A stretch of DNA of 7,366 nucleotides. It comes from Opitutia bacterium. Its GTDB lineage: Bacteria; Verrucomicrobiota; Verrucomicrobiia; Opitutales; JANYEO01. The stretch is from the NCBI GenBank assembly GCA_025363025.1, contig JANYEO010000077.1, positions 1 to 7,366 of the forward strand, written 5' to 3'. Below, piece by piece: positions 1 to 5,588 of the stretch (position 1 is the stretch's first letter; each line of letters opens with the position of its first letter). A program made the translations under genes and the position numbers. Under the pieces are notes generated by a model. That model was not told where the DNA came from and searched no databases. It saw only the letters and a program-made list of their open reading frames with translations.

Positions 1-2
1 AA

Positions 3-287
3 AGTGAAGCGGGGAAGATGGATAAGGCTGTGGGAGAAATGGGGGGGGAGGTGTTGGTGGTGAGCCAGTTCACCCTCTTTGGCTGTATGAAAAAAGGTGC
101 CCGGCCCTCTTTTAACCGAGCGGCCAGGCCAGAGGTCGCCATTCCGCTCTATGAGGCGCTGGTGAAGCGCTTGGAGGTGGCTCTGGGTAAACCGGTGCCA
201 ACGGGGGTTTTTGGGGCAACGATGGAGGTAAACGTTTGCGGAGATGGGCCGGTGACGATTAGCTTGGATTCTGAGACCGCTGCATAA
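3..287 (+). CDS. dtd: D-aminoacyl-tRNA deacylase, 3' part (5' end outside window)
   Basis: This is the C-terminal part of DTD, the cytoplasmic proofreading enzyme that hydrolyses D-amino acids from mischarged tRNA. The frame is open from the window edge, so the upstream codons (SEAGKM, base 3 on) belong to the gene and the ATG at 18 is not its start. Visible family marks are the GGEVLVVSQFTL block holding the catalytic SQFT motif, KKGARPSF, the TGVFGATMEV block and a GDGPVT loop. That loop corresponds to the family NxGPxT motif with its Gly-cisPro pair, but Gly stands where Asn is usual. The last residues, ETAA, and the TAA stop lie inside a 19-bp sequence repeated exactly at 6771-6789, so the natural C terminus may have been rewritten by a mobile-element end. 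Family assignment is firm; activity of this copy is not shown. Confidence 0.93.
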   Translation, partial: SEAGKMDKAVGEMGGEVLVVSQFTLFGCMKKGARPSFNRAARPEVAIPLYEALVKRLEVALGKPVPTGVFGATMEVNVCGDGPVTISLDSETAA

Positions 288-290
288 TGC
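272..290 (+). repeat. Solo copy of a mobile-element end
   Basis: The 19 bases TGAGACCGCTGCATAATGC are identical to 6771-6789, where they form the left terminal inverted repeat of a short element. No partner in inverted orientation is visible in the 100 bases downstream, so this looks like a single-ended relic. It supplies the last codons and the stop of dtd. GAGACC-type ends are known from IS5-like insertion sequences; linking this repeat to that family is an inference. Confidence 0.6.
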
Positions 291-295
291 CTTTC

Positions 296-325
296 CTTAT
301 TGTTTATAAGCGAGGTGGTTTTTTT
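296..325 (+). terminator. Weak candidate terminator after dtd
   Basis: A 5-bp stem (CTTAT at 296-300, ATAAG at 306-310, 5-nt loop) is followed after eight bases by seven T residues (319-325). The stem is short, A+T-rich and not adjacent to the T-run, so intrinsic termination is only possible. Confidence 0.25.
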
Positions 326-339
326 CTACTAGACTGCCC

Positions 340-368
340 TTGATTAAACTATAAAAATAGTGTAGAGT
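340..368 (+). promoter_or_regulatory. Candidate promoter for the gene at 392
   Basis: TTGATT (340-345), a 17-bp spacer and TAGAGT (363-368) would start a transcript near 375 with a leader of about 17 nt. An alternative -10 is TATAAA at 350-355, which lacks a good -35. The leader is pyrimidine-rich (CCCCCTTTCTGTC) and has no Shine-Dalgarno site. Confidence 0.3.
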
Positions 369-391
369 ATCTGATTTACCCCCTTTCTGTC

Positions 392-1762
392 ATGGATAAA
401 ATTCGTAATTTCATTGCCCCTAAACCGAACGATAGCACTATTCCTACTGTAACCCCAGCAAAGAGCGGGAAGAGTGAAAAGCCGGGAGAGCAATCGTTAT
501 TTAAACGGACGGTGCAAAATGTAAAAGATGGGACGCGAATGCAAGCAGGGGTGAGTCGGCCTAATGATAACCAGGGTTATATTGTAAAAGGGGTGCCACT
601 GGGTTCCAAGTCGACTCGAGATCTATATATTGGGACGAGTGCGCAAAATAAGGGTAAGGCTTACAGCTCCGTGAGTGCGGGTGTAGACTCCACGGGGGAG
701 AATTATTCTGAGGAGAGCGTTGAACATTATGACTATAGGCCAGATAAAGAGCAGAAGTTTGCTGGCATACTGGAAGAGGCTAAAGCAGGGAAAAATTTAA
801 CAGGCCCGGGTAATGCTTTGCAACAAATACGGGAGATGGCAGAGTATAAGGGTAAATTTGGACGGGTTCAGCATGACAAGGGTGAATTATTTGCGTACTC
901 GGCTATATTGGCCCATGAAGCCCAGCAACCCGGGGTTAAAGACAATCCGGAGTATCATTCTTTTCTGTGTCAGGCAGCGGCGGCGCTGAACGTTTTAGCC
1001 TGTGAAGGGATCCATGCGTACAATGAAGCTTTATTGGACTGGGTCCCTAATTTAGCTGACAAGCCTTCTCCTGTTTTGGGTTCGGCCATTGCTTCATTTA
1101 ATAAAAACTTGGGTGATATTTCAAAGTTAATGAATGTATCGAAGCTTAATTTTGATGGCCCAGATGGGAATAACGCCAAGGTGTTAACGGCAGCTATTGA
1201 TCTTTGCGCAATTACTAGAAACAATCTTCAGACTGAGCGGGAGCGAATGGTTCATTTAGCGAGCTCTAACCCAGCGGATAAGGCTACAGTAGAGATCGCT
1301 TTAACGACTATGGATGATCAGATCAGCAATGTTGAGGAAAAATTAAATGCTCTTCTGGGGATTATAGGGCATGAGGATCGGAGCGCGGAGGGGCAGAACC
1401 CGTTGTCCGCTACAGAAAAAGGACATATTGCAGCCCATTTAGACTCGGTCCAGGCAAGTTTGAAAAACTATTTGACGGCATTTAAGACTTTAACAGGCCA
1501 ATTAAAAGCAGAAAGTAAAAATGGAAATTTGGAGAGTAAGCTGCAGAGTGCAGTCGATCGTTTAAGCCTTAAGTCTATGCTCATGTTTGGGGCTACTTTG
1601 GTTGGAGGGGTGAGTATAGCCCTATTAGGGGTGGCTAGCATTGCTGTTGGTCTGGGGATACCTTTTGCTATTGGATTCGGCCTTTTGGGGGCTGGGGATG
1701 ATAATAGCCGGAACTGGATTGACGGGGCATACTGCGCGCCAAGCCGCAGATCTAGAGTTTGA
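392..1762 (+). CDS. Unknown protein with disordered N terminus and hydrophobic hairpin (frame broken at 3' end)
   Basis: I do not recognise this protein. As it stands it has 456 residues. Residues 1-60 are Ser/Thr/Pro/Lys-rich, without a signal peptide and probably disordered. Residues 120-395 look mostly helical, with a charged stretch around 280-330. Residues 397-435 are a Gly-rich hydrophobic segment long enough for a membrane hairpin. After that segment the frame runs into an unlikely tail (residues 435-456, ending CAPSRRSRV) and stops. Dropping one G from the five-G run at 1687-1691 continues the hydrophobic helix smoothly and yields a protein of about 500 residues ending at 1895. A helical body followed by a hydrophobic hairpin, with no signal peptide, recalls type III secretion translocators or inclusion-membrane proteins. 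That is a resemblance in architecture only. No Shine-Dalgarno site precedes the ATG. Confidence 0.7.
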   Translation: MDKIRNFIAPKPNDSTIPTVTPAKSGKSEKPGEQSLFKRTVQNVKDGTRMQAGVSRPNDNQGYIVKGVPLGSKSTRDLYIGTSAQNKGKAYSSVSAGVDSTGENYSEESVEHYDYRPDKEQKFAGILEEAKAGKNLTGPGNALQQIREMAEYKGKFGRVQHDKGELFAYSAILAHEAQQPGVKDNPEYHSFLCQAAAALNVLACEGIHAYNEALLDWVPNLADKPSPVLGSAIASFNKNLGDISKLMNVSKLNFDGPDGNNAKVLTAAIDLCAITRNNLQTERERMVHLASSNPADKATVEIALTTMDDQISNVEEKLNALLGIIGHEDRSAEGQNPLSATEKGHIAAHLDSVQASLKNYLTAFKTLTGQLKAESKNGNLESKLQSAVDRLSLKSMLMFGATLVGGVSIALLGVASIAVGLGIPFAIGFGLLGAGDDNSRNWIDGAYCAPSRRSRV

Positions 1763-1895
1763 CTTTGAAAGTGATGGTGGCAAGCGTATGTTTGAGGTTG
1801 ATATTGAGACATTAGATGAGAATCTAAAAAAGCTCCTTGCGGAGATGGGGGAACCCTCCGTTGATGAGACAAGACCTGAGCTACCCAACGAATAA
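1692..1895 (+). pseudogene. Out-of-frame C-terminal tail of the gene at 392
   Basis: This stretch is open one base out of phase with the preceding gene (+1 shift). It reads LGMIIAGTGLTGHTARQ and then an acidic tail with a short helix (FEVDIETLDENLKKLLAEM) to the stop at 1893-1895. The start of this reading completes the hydrophobic segment of the upstream frame, and its acidic composition suits a cytosolic tail. The only in-frame ATGs upstream lie within the neighbour's hydrophobic region or at 1698 and have no ribosome site, so independent translation is unlikely. The shift could be a real frameshift mutation, a programmed +1 event or an assembly indel in a G-run. Confidence 0.6.
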
Positions 1896-1932
1896 GGGTA
1901 AATTTATCTTGAGAGATGTAGGGGTGGGGTGG

Positions 1933-1961
1933 TTTTATTTATTTAGAATTTATAAATAAAA
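1933..1961. repeat. A+T-only inverted repeat upstream of a consensus -35
   Basis: TTTTATTTAT (1933-1942) and ATAAATAAAA (1952-1961) form a perfect 10-bp inverted repeat around a 9-nt loop, ending four bases before TTGACA. It may be an operator or UP-like element. As an RNA hairpin it would be weak, and no T-run follows, so a terminator is less likely. Confidence 0.4.
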
Positions 1962-1964
1962 TTA

Positions 1965-1993
1965 TTGACAAATATATTGCGTTTTTGTAGTTG
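1965..1993 (+). promoter_or_regulatory. Candidate promoter for the gene at 2045
   Basis: TTGACA at 1965-1970 is a perfect -35. At 17-bp spacing the -10 would be TAGTTG (1988-1993), a poor match; TTGTAT at 1991-1996 needs a 20-bp spacer. The -35 and the A+T-rich flank are striking, but the -10 is uncertain. The leader before the ATG at 2045 has no Shine-Dalgarno site and is A/C-rich. Confidence 0.35.
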
Positions 1994-2044
1994 TATGCGC
2001 AGCATTCGACTGTAAATCAATAAAACAAAAACACAATATATACA

Positions 2045-2905
2045 ATGTACACACTAGAACCACGCACGCTTCTCAGTGTAGCAGCTGTAGCAGACTCTTT
2101 TGAAGAAAATGAATCCAAGGAACTGTTTCAGGTAAGCATTTTGGACTTTACGGATAGCGATTATGTCATCCGAATAGGCATGGGCACCGGTTCATTTAAT
2201 TTTCCTGCGGCAGATACTCATTTTGAGCAAGAAGAATGGCTTAAGGCATCTATTAATCTCATGGTGGATGATATCTATGAAAGCATTACTCAGAATCCAG
2301 TTGTTGAAAAAATTACCAACAAAATAGTTGAAAAATCTGATTTTGTAGAAACTCGACCTTTCTTGGCTTCGTTATACTATATTGTAAGCCCCATACTTGG
2401 TATGAGTTTAGGCTACTATTTTAATGCAACGACCCTTTTTGGGCAAATAGCAGTTAATGGTATATCTTTTGTTATCAATCGTGGGCTAGCAGCTCCTGCA
2501 GTTGCTTTGGATTTAGAAGTATTGGGTAATGGTTGGGCCGTTACTAGCACGCCTGAACCAATAGTTGTATCTGAGGAAAAGACGGCTACTGAGAATTCTT
2601 GGAACAATAATTATTGGAAATATATTACCGATTTTAATTTATTAAAAAGCCCTGTTTATACGTTAAATTCGTGGATTATGCAACTAGGGGTGGGCACAGC
2701 TATGTCTTATGCTATCCGCAATGTTATTAACCCGGGGCATGTGAGCGGGAGGTTGCTATTGGGATTTGGGTGTAACTTAATCTATCAAACCACTAATTGG
2801 GGGACTTCTAAAATTGCTGATTATACGGATAAAGAAATTCTGGGGATTGCAGCTGTAAATGAAGGAAATTGCCCTTTGTTATCTGACACACAAAGCATTC
2901 GTTAA
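2045..2905 (+). CDS. Membrane-like unknown protein with N-terminal LEPR-xLL motif
   Basis: I do not recognise the 286-residue protein as a whole. Residues 4-11 read LEPRTLLS, matching the LEPR-xLL motif found at the N terminus of many large exported proteins of planctomycetes, verrucomicrobia and some proteobacteria. Here the motif starts three residues after the Met, whereas it usually follows a longer basic leader, and the upstream frame meets a stop at 2021-2023. An acidic segment follows (about 17-80). Hydrophobic stretches at about 106-125, 131-155, 207-225 and 236-248 suggest membrane or amphipathic helices. The gene is visibly A+T-richer than its neighbours (around 40% G+C in sampled lines against 50% or more in the nucleotidyltransferase gene), which hints at foreign origin. 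No Shine-Dalgarno site is present. The gene overlaps the minus-strand nucleotidyltransferase tail to tail by 4 nt. Confidence 0.7.
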   Translation: MYTLEPRTLLSVAAVADSFEENESKELFQVSILDFTDSDYVIRIGMGTGSFNFPAADTHFEQEEWLKASINLMVDDIYESITQNPVVEKITNKIVEKSDFVETRPFLASLYYIVSPILGMSLGYYFNATTLFGQIAVNGISFVINRGLAAPAVALDLEVLGNGWAVTSTPEPIVVSEEKTATENSWNNNYWKYITDFNLLKSPVYTLNSWIMQLGVGTAMSYAIRNVINPGHVSGRLLLGFGCNLIYQTTNWGTSKIADYTDKEILGIAAVNEGNCPLLSDTQSIR

Positions 2906-3795
2906 TGGTCTTTTAAAAGCGTGCGCAGGCCGGGGAGGTCTTCCGGATAGGTGAGGCCAGCGTAGGCATCTTCCGTTGGGATGATAGTAATGGGTGCATT
3001 ATTTGCCTGCATGGCTAGGGTAACGGCAGAGGGGAGGTAGTATTCCGCTCCAGCGGCTGTTTCGAGTGTTAATTGATTTAAGAAAGTTGAAAAGCCGGCT
3101 GTGAGCGTATTAAAAAAGGCGTGCGTGAAGGCCCAGGCATTGAGGGACACCGTAGCCTCCGGATTAAGCGTGCAGGTAAGAGCGGCTTGATCGATAAGGC
3201 CTGAGGGGGTGTCGATAATTTTTGTATGCTCTGTTAAGGATTTAAGGTGGCCTGTTGTATTTGTTTCGCAAACTGCTCGAGATACGGGACCGTGAGGGGA
3301 GAGGGTATTTTTTAACCGGTAACCGAGTAAGGCTCCGGCGAGGGTATTGGGCTGTGTGTTTTTTAGAAAATGGGCTAAGAGCGAGAGGGCATGACGTCCG
3401 TAATAATCATCCGCATTGAGGACAGCGAAAGCGCCTTGGACGAAAGGCTGGGCGCATAAAACCGCATGGCCTGTCCCCCAGGGTTTGGTACGAGCGGGGG
3501 CCGTGGTAGTAAGAGAAAAGCCGGTGGGCAGGGCGTGGCTTAAGGTTTGCGGGGCAAAGTGGATATTGAGGGGTTTAAAGCGAGCGGCTGATAAATGTTG
3601 ACGGAAAGTAGCCTCCATCTCTGGGCGAATAACGAGGACCGCATCGGTAAAGCCGGCCTGGGCTGCATCTTGTAAGCTATACTCAAGTAACCATTCCCCC
3701 TTGGGGCCGACGGCGGCGGCTTGTTTTAGTCCTCCATAGCGACTGCCCATGCCAGCAGCCATGATGACGAGAGTTAGTGGAGATGAAGCAGTCAT
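2902..3795 (-). CDS. NTP-dependent sugar-phosphate-type nucleotidyltransferase
   Basis: This cytoplasmic enzyme belongs to the NTP_transferase (GT-A-like) superfamily, which couples a nucleoside triphosphate to a phosphorylated substrate to give an NDP- or CDP-activated product. The 297 residues are a normal full length. The nucleotide-binding loop is MAAGMGSRYGGLKQ (residues 12-25), a variant of the family G-x-G-x-R signature. PWGTGHAVL (105-113) is the usual substrate/base-contact region, and NADDYYG (127-133) carries the metal-binding Asp. The later GPVSRAV...LKSLTEH and VSLNAWAF segments fit this subfamily. The substrate cannot be read from sequence. The ATG at 3795 has no ribosome site at normal distance. 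A good one (AGGGGAG, 3820-3814) instead serves a four-codon frame from 3806 whose TGA overlaps this ATG. The gene lies 61 bp downstream of the minus-strand gene 3857-4990 and could be co-transcribed with it. Confidence 0.9.
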   Translation of the reverse strand: MTASSPLTLVIMAAGMGSRYGGLKQAAAVGPKGEWLLEYSLQDAAQAGFTDAVLVIRPEMEATFRQHLSAARFKPLNIHFAPQTLSHALPTGFSLTTTAPARTKPWGTGHAVLCAQPFVQGAFAVLNADDYYGRHALSLLAHFLKNTQPNTLAGALLGYRLKNTLSPHGPVSRAVCETNTTGHLKSLTEHTKIIDTPSGLIDQAALTCTLNPEATVSLNAWAFTHAFFNTLTAGFSTFLNQLTLETAAGAEYYLPSAVTLAMQANNAPITIIPTEDAYAGLTYPEDLPGLRTLLKDH

Positions 3796-3820
3796 GAGGG
3801 TATCATGAGCGTTCTCCCCT
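3792..3820 (-). promoter_or_regulatory. Shine-Dalgarno plus four-codon leader frame before the nucleotidyltransferase
   Basis: On the minus strand, AGGGGAG (3820-3814) lies 7 nt before an ATG at 3806. That ATG opens M-I-P-S and stops with a TGA that shares ATGA with the nucleotidyltransferase start at 3795. This layout would allow start-stop translational coupling. The SD lies 18 nt from the main ATG, too far for normal direct use. Confidence 0.4.
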
Positions 3821-3856
3821 ATTTTTCAACTGGTTTTCAGTTATTTAGCTATCTGT

Positions 3857-4990
3857 TTATTTAACAGGTTCGAAGTGATGCGAGTAGAAGGAGGAAGGAA
3901 GGATTTCTACTTTTGAGGGACCAGTGGAGGTTGTGGGGGGCGTGTAGACGATATTGAGGCGAAGGGTTTGCAGGCTTTCTTCTGGGTTTAAGGAAGTGAG
4001 TTTGCCTGACTGAAGGTTCATGTATGTGTTAGTAGCTTTGAGATCTACGGCTTCAATGGAAAAGGTACCGTCTGCTTCTGGATGGAGGCTAAAGGTGGGT
4101 TTACTGTCTTCATTCATTATGTCCCCCATGCCTTTGAGAAAAGTAACGGTTTCTCCAATAGCTTGCGAGTTGTTTACAACAGCTTCTGCGTCTTCTGGGT
4201 TTAATGCGCGGGTGGCATCGTTGAGGGTTGTTTGAGTTAAGAGGTGAGAAAGATCCCATAGTACACGGCTGGCCATGGCAGGGTCATCCGGGTATTGTTT
4301 TGCTATTGTTTGAGCAAGTATTGCGATGCGGGGGGCAGCATCATCTCTTTGTGAGGGGTCCACCGTTTTACTGATATCTTCATTATCAATGAGTAGCGTG
4401 AGGCGTGTGGCATCTGTTTTAAAATCATCACAGACTGTATCAGTGTTAGAGGGCAGAGGGGTATTGATTGCTGTATTAAGTTTTTCGCTAATAGGGGTGA
4501 GTAAGCTTTGTGGGAGGGGGGTGGGCGGTAGCTTTAACGCGGTTAGCCGAACTAGATCTGGGTTTGCGGTTGCTTCAGCTGGGTGATTATAGGCCTTAAA
4601 GGCTTGAAGGGCTTTGGCCGTGTCTTCGACGGTGAGGGTATTTTTTTTGTCTAAGCCGAGAGATTTAAAGACGGCTTGAGTTGTATCACGGCCGTATTCT
4701 TTTTCTGCCTGGGTTTTAAAGGCCTTATAGGCGTTTTTTGCAGCTTGTTCTGGAAGGGCATTTTGTCCTGAGAGATGTTCGACAGATCGTGAAAAAATCC
4801 GACGGACACTTAAGGGCGTATAATCAAGGCCGGTTTGGTTTAGTTTTACGCGGGCCCCGGGGGCAGGTGTGGTTGTGGCTGCTTTATTTACTAGGGTAGA
4901 AAAGTCCTTTAGTGAGGGCTTTGGAAGCGCTTCTGCTGGTTGACTTACAGGGACTTGGGGGCGATTTGAAGGGGTAATAGGGGCAGCCAT
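3857..4990 (-). CDS. Soluble unknown protein with Pro/Ser/Thr-rich N terminus
   Basis: I do not recognise this 377-residue protein. Residues 1-50 are rich in Pro, Ser, Thr and Ala with no signal peptide and are probably disordered. Residues 60-150 look helical and charged, with a segment DKKNTLTVED that only loosely recalls an EF-hand loop and lacks the conserved Gly and the final Glu. Residues 150-290 are Thr/Leu/Pro-rich and helical. The last 80 residues (from about 300) alternate polar and hydrophobic residues as in a beta domain (TFSIEAVDL, LRLNIVYTPP). There is no transmembrane segment. A flexible N terminus with no cleavable signal fits, but does not prove, a type III or similar secretion substrate. 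The -10 of its likely promoter ends only 9 nt before the ATG, and no ribosome site is visible, so the message may be nearly leaderless. Confidence 0.75.
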   Translation of the reverse strand: MAAPITPSNRPQVPVSQPAEALPKPSLKDFSTLVNKAATTTPAPGARVKLNQTGLDYTPLSVRRIFSRSVEHLSGQNALPEQAAKNAYKAFKTQAEKEYGRDTTQAVFKSLGLDKKNTLTVEDTAKALQAFKAYNHPAEATANPDLVRLTALKLPPTPLPQSLLTPISEKLNTAINTPLPSNTDTVCDDFKTDATRLTLLIDNEDISKTVDPSQRDDAAPRIAILAQTIAKQYPDDPAMASRVLWDLSHLLTQTTLNDATRALNPEDAEAVVNNSQAIGETVTFLKGMGDIMNEDSKPTFSLHPEADGTFSIEAVDLKATNTYMNLQSGKLTSLNPEESLQTLRLNIVYTPPTTSTGPSKVEILPSSFYSHHFEPVK

Positions 4991-4999
4991 AGGAAGCGT

Positions 5000-5028
5000 A
5001 TCTTAAGTGTCATCAATAATTTTTGCAA
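5000..5028 (-). promoter_or_regulatory. Candidate promoter for the gene 3857-4990
   Basis: On the minus strand, TTGCAA (5028-5023), a 17-bp spacer and TAAGAT (5005-5000) make a reasonable sigma-70-type promoter. Transcription would begin two or three bases before the ATG at 4990, giving an almost leaderless mRNA. Confidence 0.45.
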
Positions 5029-5031
5029 GGC

Positions 5032-5060
5032 TTGACCGAGAGCGTAGAAAGCGTTTTGAT
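5032..5060 (+). promoter_or_regulatory. Candidate promoter for the gene at 5132
   Basis: TTGACC (5032-5037), a 17-bp spacer and TTTGAT (5055-5060) would start transcription near 5067, leaving a leader of about 65 nt. It sits back to back with the minus-strand promoter at 5000-5028, so one regulator could affect both. A rival -10 is TAGTAT around 5077-5082, with a short 15-bp spacer to TTGATA. Confidence 0.35.
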
Positions 5061-5131
5061 AAGGTGTTTGCATGACTAGTATCTTGCTTAGGAGCCCTTA
5101 GTGTCCTTTTTTACCCTTAATTAAATTTCTT

Positions 5132-5566
5132 ATGCGTTTACCGAGACTCAGTTTAGGATACCGTGCGGGGATAATTTTTAGCACATTCATTTTTAGTGGT
5201 GCGCTTTATGGCGGTGGATTTTTAGAAATGGGCTGGAGCTTGATGCGAAGAGCGCCCGTTGTGTTGAATACGTGGAGAGGGGCTGTGAATACTCCCTATC
5301 ATCCTATTTTAGGGACTATACCAACTAGACAGTTTACGAGCAGCGTACGGGATCTTCCGCCAGAAGTATTACAGGTGCCTTTGACTTTTGAACAACGGCG
5401 CTTTCAATCTCAAAAAAAGTTAGCTTCGTTGTGGAACGAGGTCCCTTTTTCGGAGCAGGCATTTAATCGATTTAAAATAGAGATAGCGTATTCGGATATT
5501 AAACCGTTAAGCCTTTTAGGCTCTATGTTGACGTTGCCTTCTTGGGCGGCAGCGGCAAAGTATTAA
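5132..5566 (+). CDS. Unknown protein with N-terminal hydrophobic segment; probable 5' part of a broken gene
   Basis: I do not recognise the 144 residues. Basic residues at the N terminus (MRLPRLSLGYR) precede a hydrophobic run (about 12-30, AGIIFSTFIFSGALYGGG), which fits a signal peptide or membrane anchor. The rest is soluble-looking, with a basic, Gln-rich stretch near residues 88-95. The frame stops at 5564-5566. The following long frame is open from 5532 without an early start of its own and is offset by +1. Removing one T from TATTAAA at 5561-5567 would join them as ...AAAKYKRLTSG... The pair is therefore probably one gene of about 540 codons, split by a one-base insertion or an assembly indel. 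No Shine-Dalgarno site precedes the ATG. Confidence 0.6.
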   Translation: MRLPRLSLGYRAGIIFSTFIFSGALYGGGFLEMGWSLMRRAPVVLNTWRGAVNTPYHPILGTIPTRQFTSSVRDLPPEVLQVPLTFEQRRFQSQKKLASLWNEVPFSEQAFNRFKIEIAYSDIKPLSLLGSMLTLPSWAAAAKY

Positions 5567-5588
5567 ACGTTTAACCAGTGGGGCTGAA

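Noticed and set aside
1468..1888. Long minus-strand open frames opposite the 3' end of the gene at 392
   Set aside because: They mirror coding sequence, have Ser/Pro-rich low-quality translations and no start signals, so they are antisense shadows.
1882..1900. TACCC...GGGTA inverted repeat at the end of the frame-corrected gene
   Set aside because: It has five base pairs with a nine-base loop across the stop codon and no T-run; this is expected by chance.
3828..3842. Small inverted repeat AACTG-GTTTT-CAGTT between the two minus-strand genes
   Set aside because: It has only five pairs, no adjacent T-run in the transcribed direction and a purine-rich continuation. It is too weak to call a terminator.
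4545..4715. Possible EF-hand (DKKNTLTVED) in the 377-residue protein
   Set aside because: The loop lacks the Gly at position 6 and the Glu at position 12 and has Lys and Thr at ligand positions, so calcium binding is not supported.
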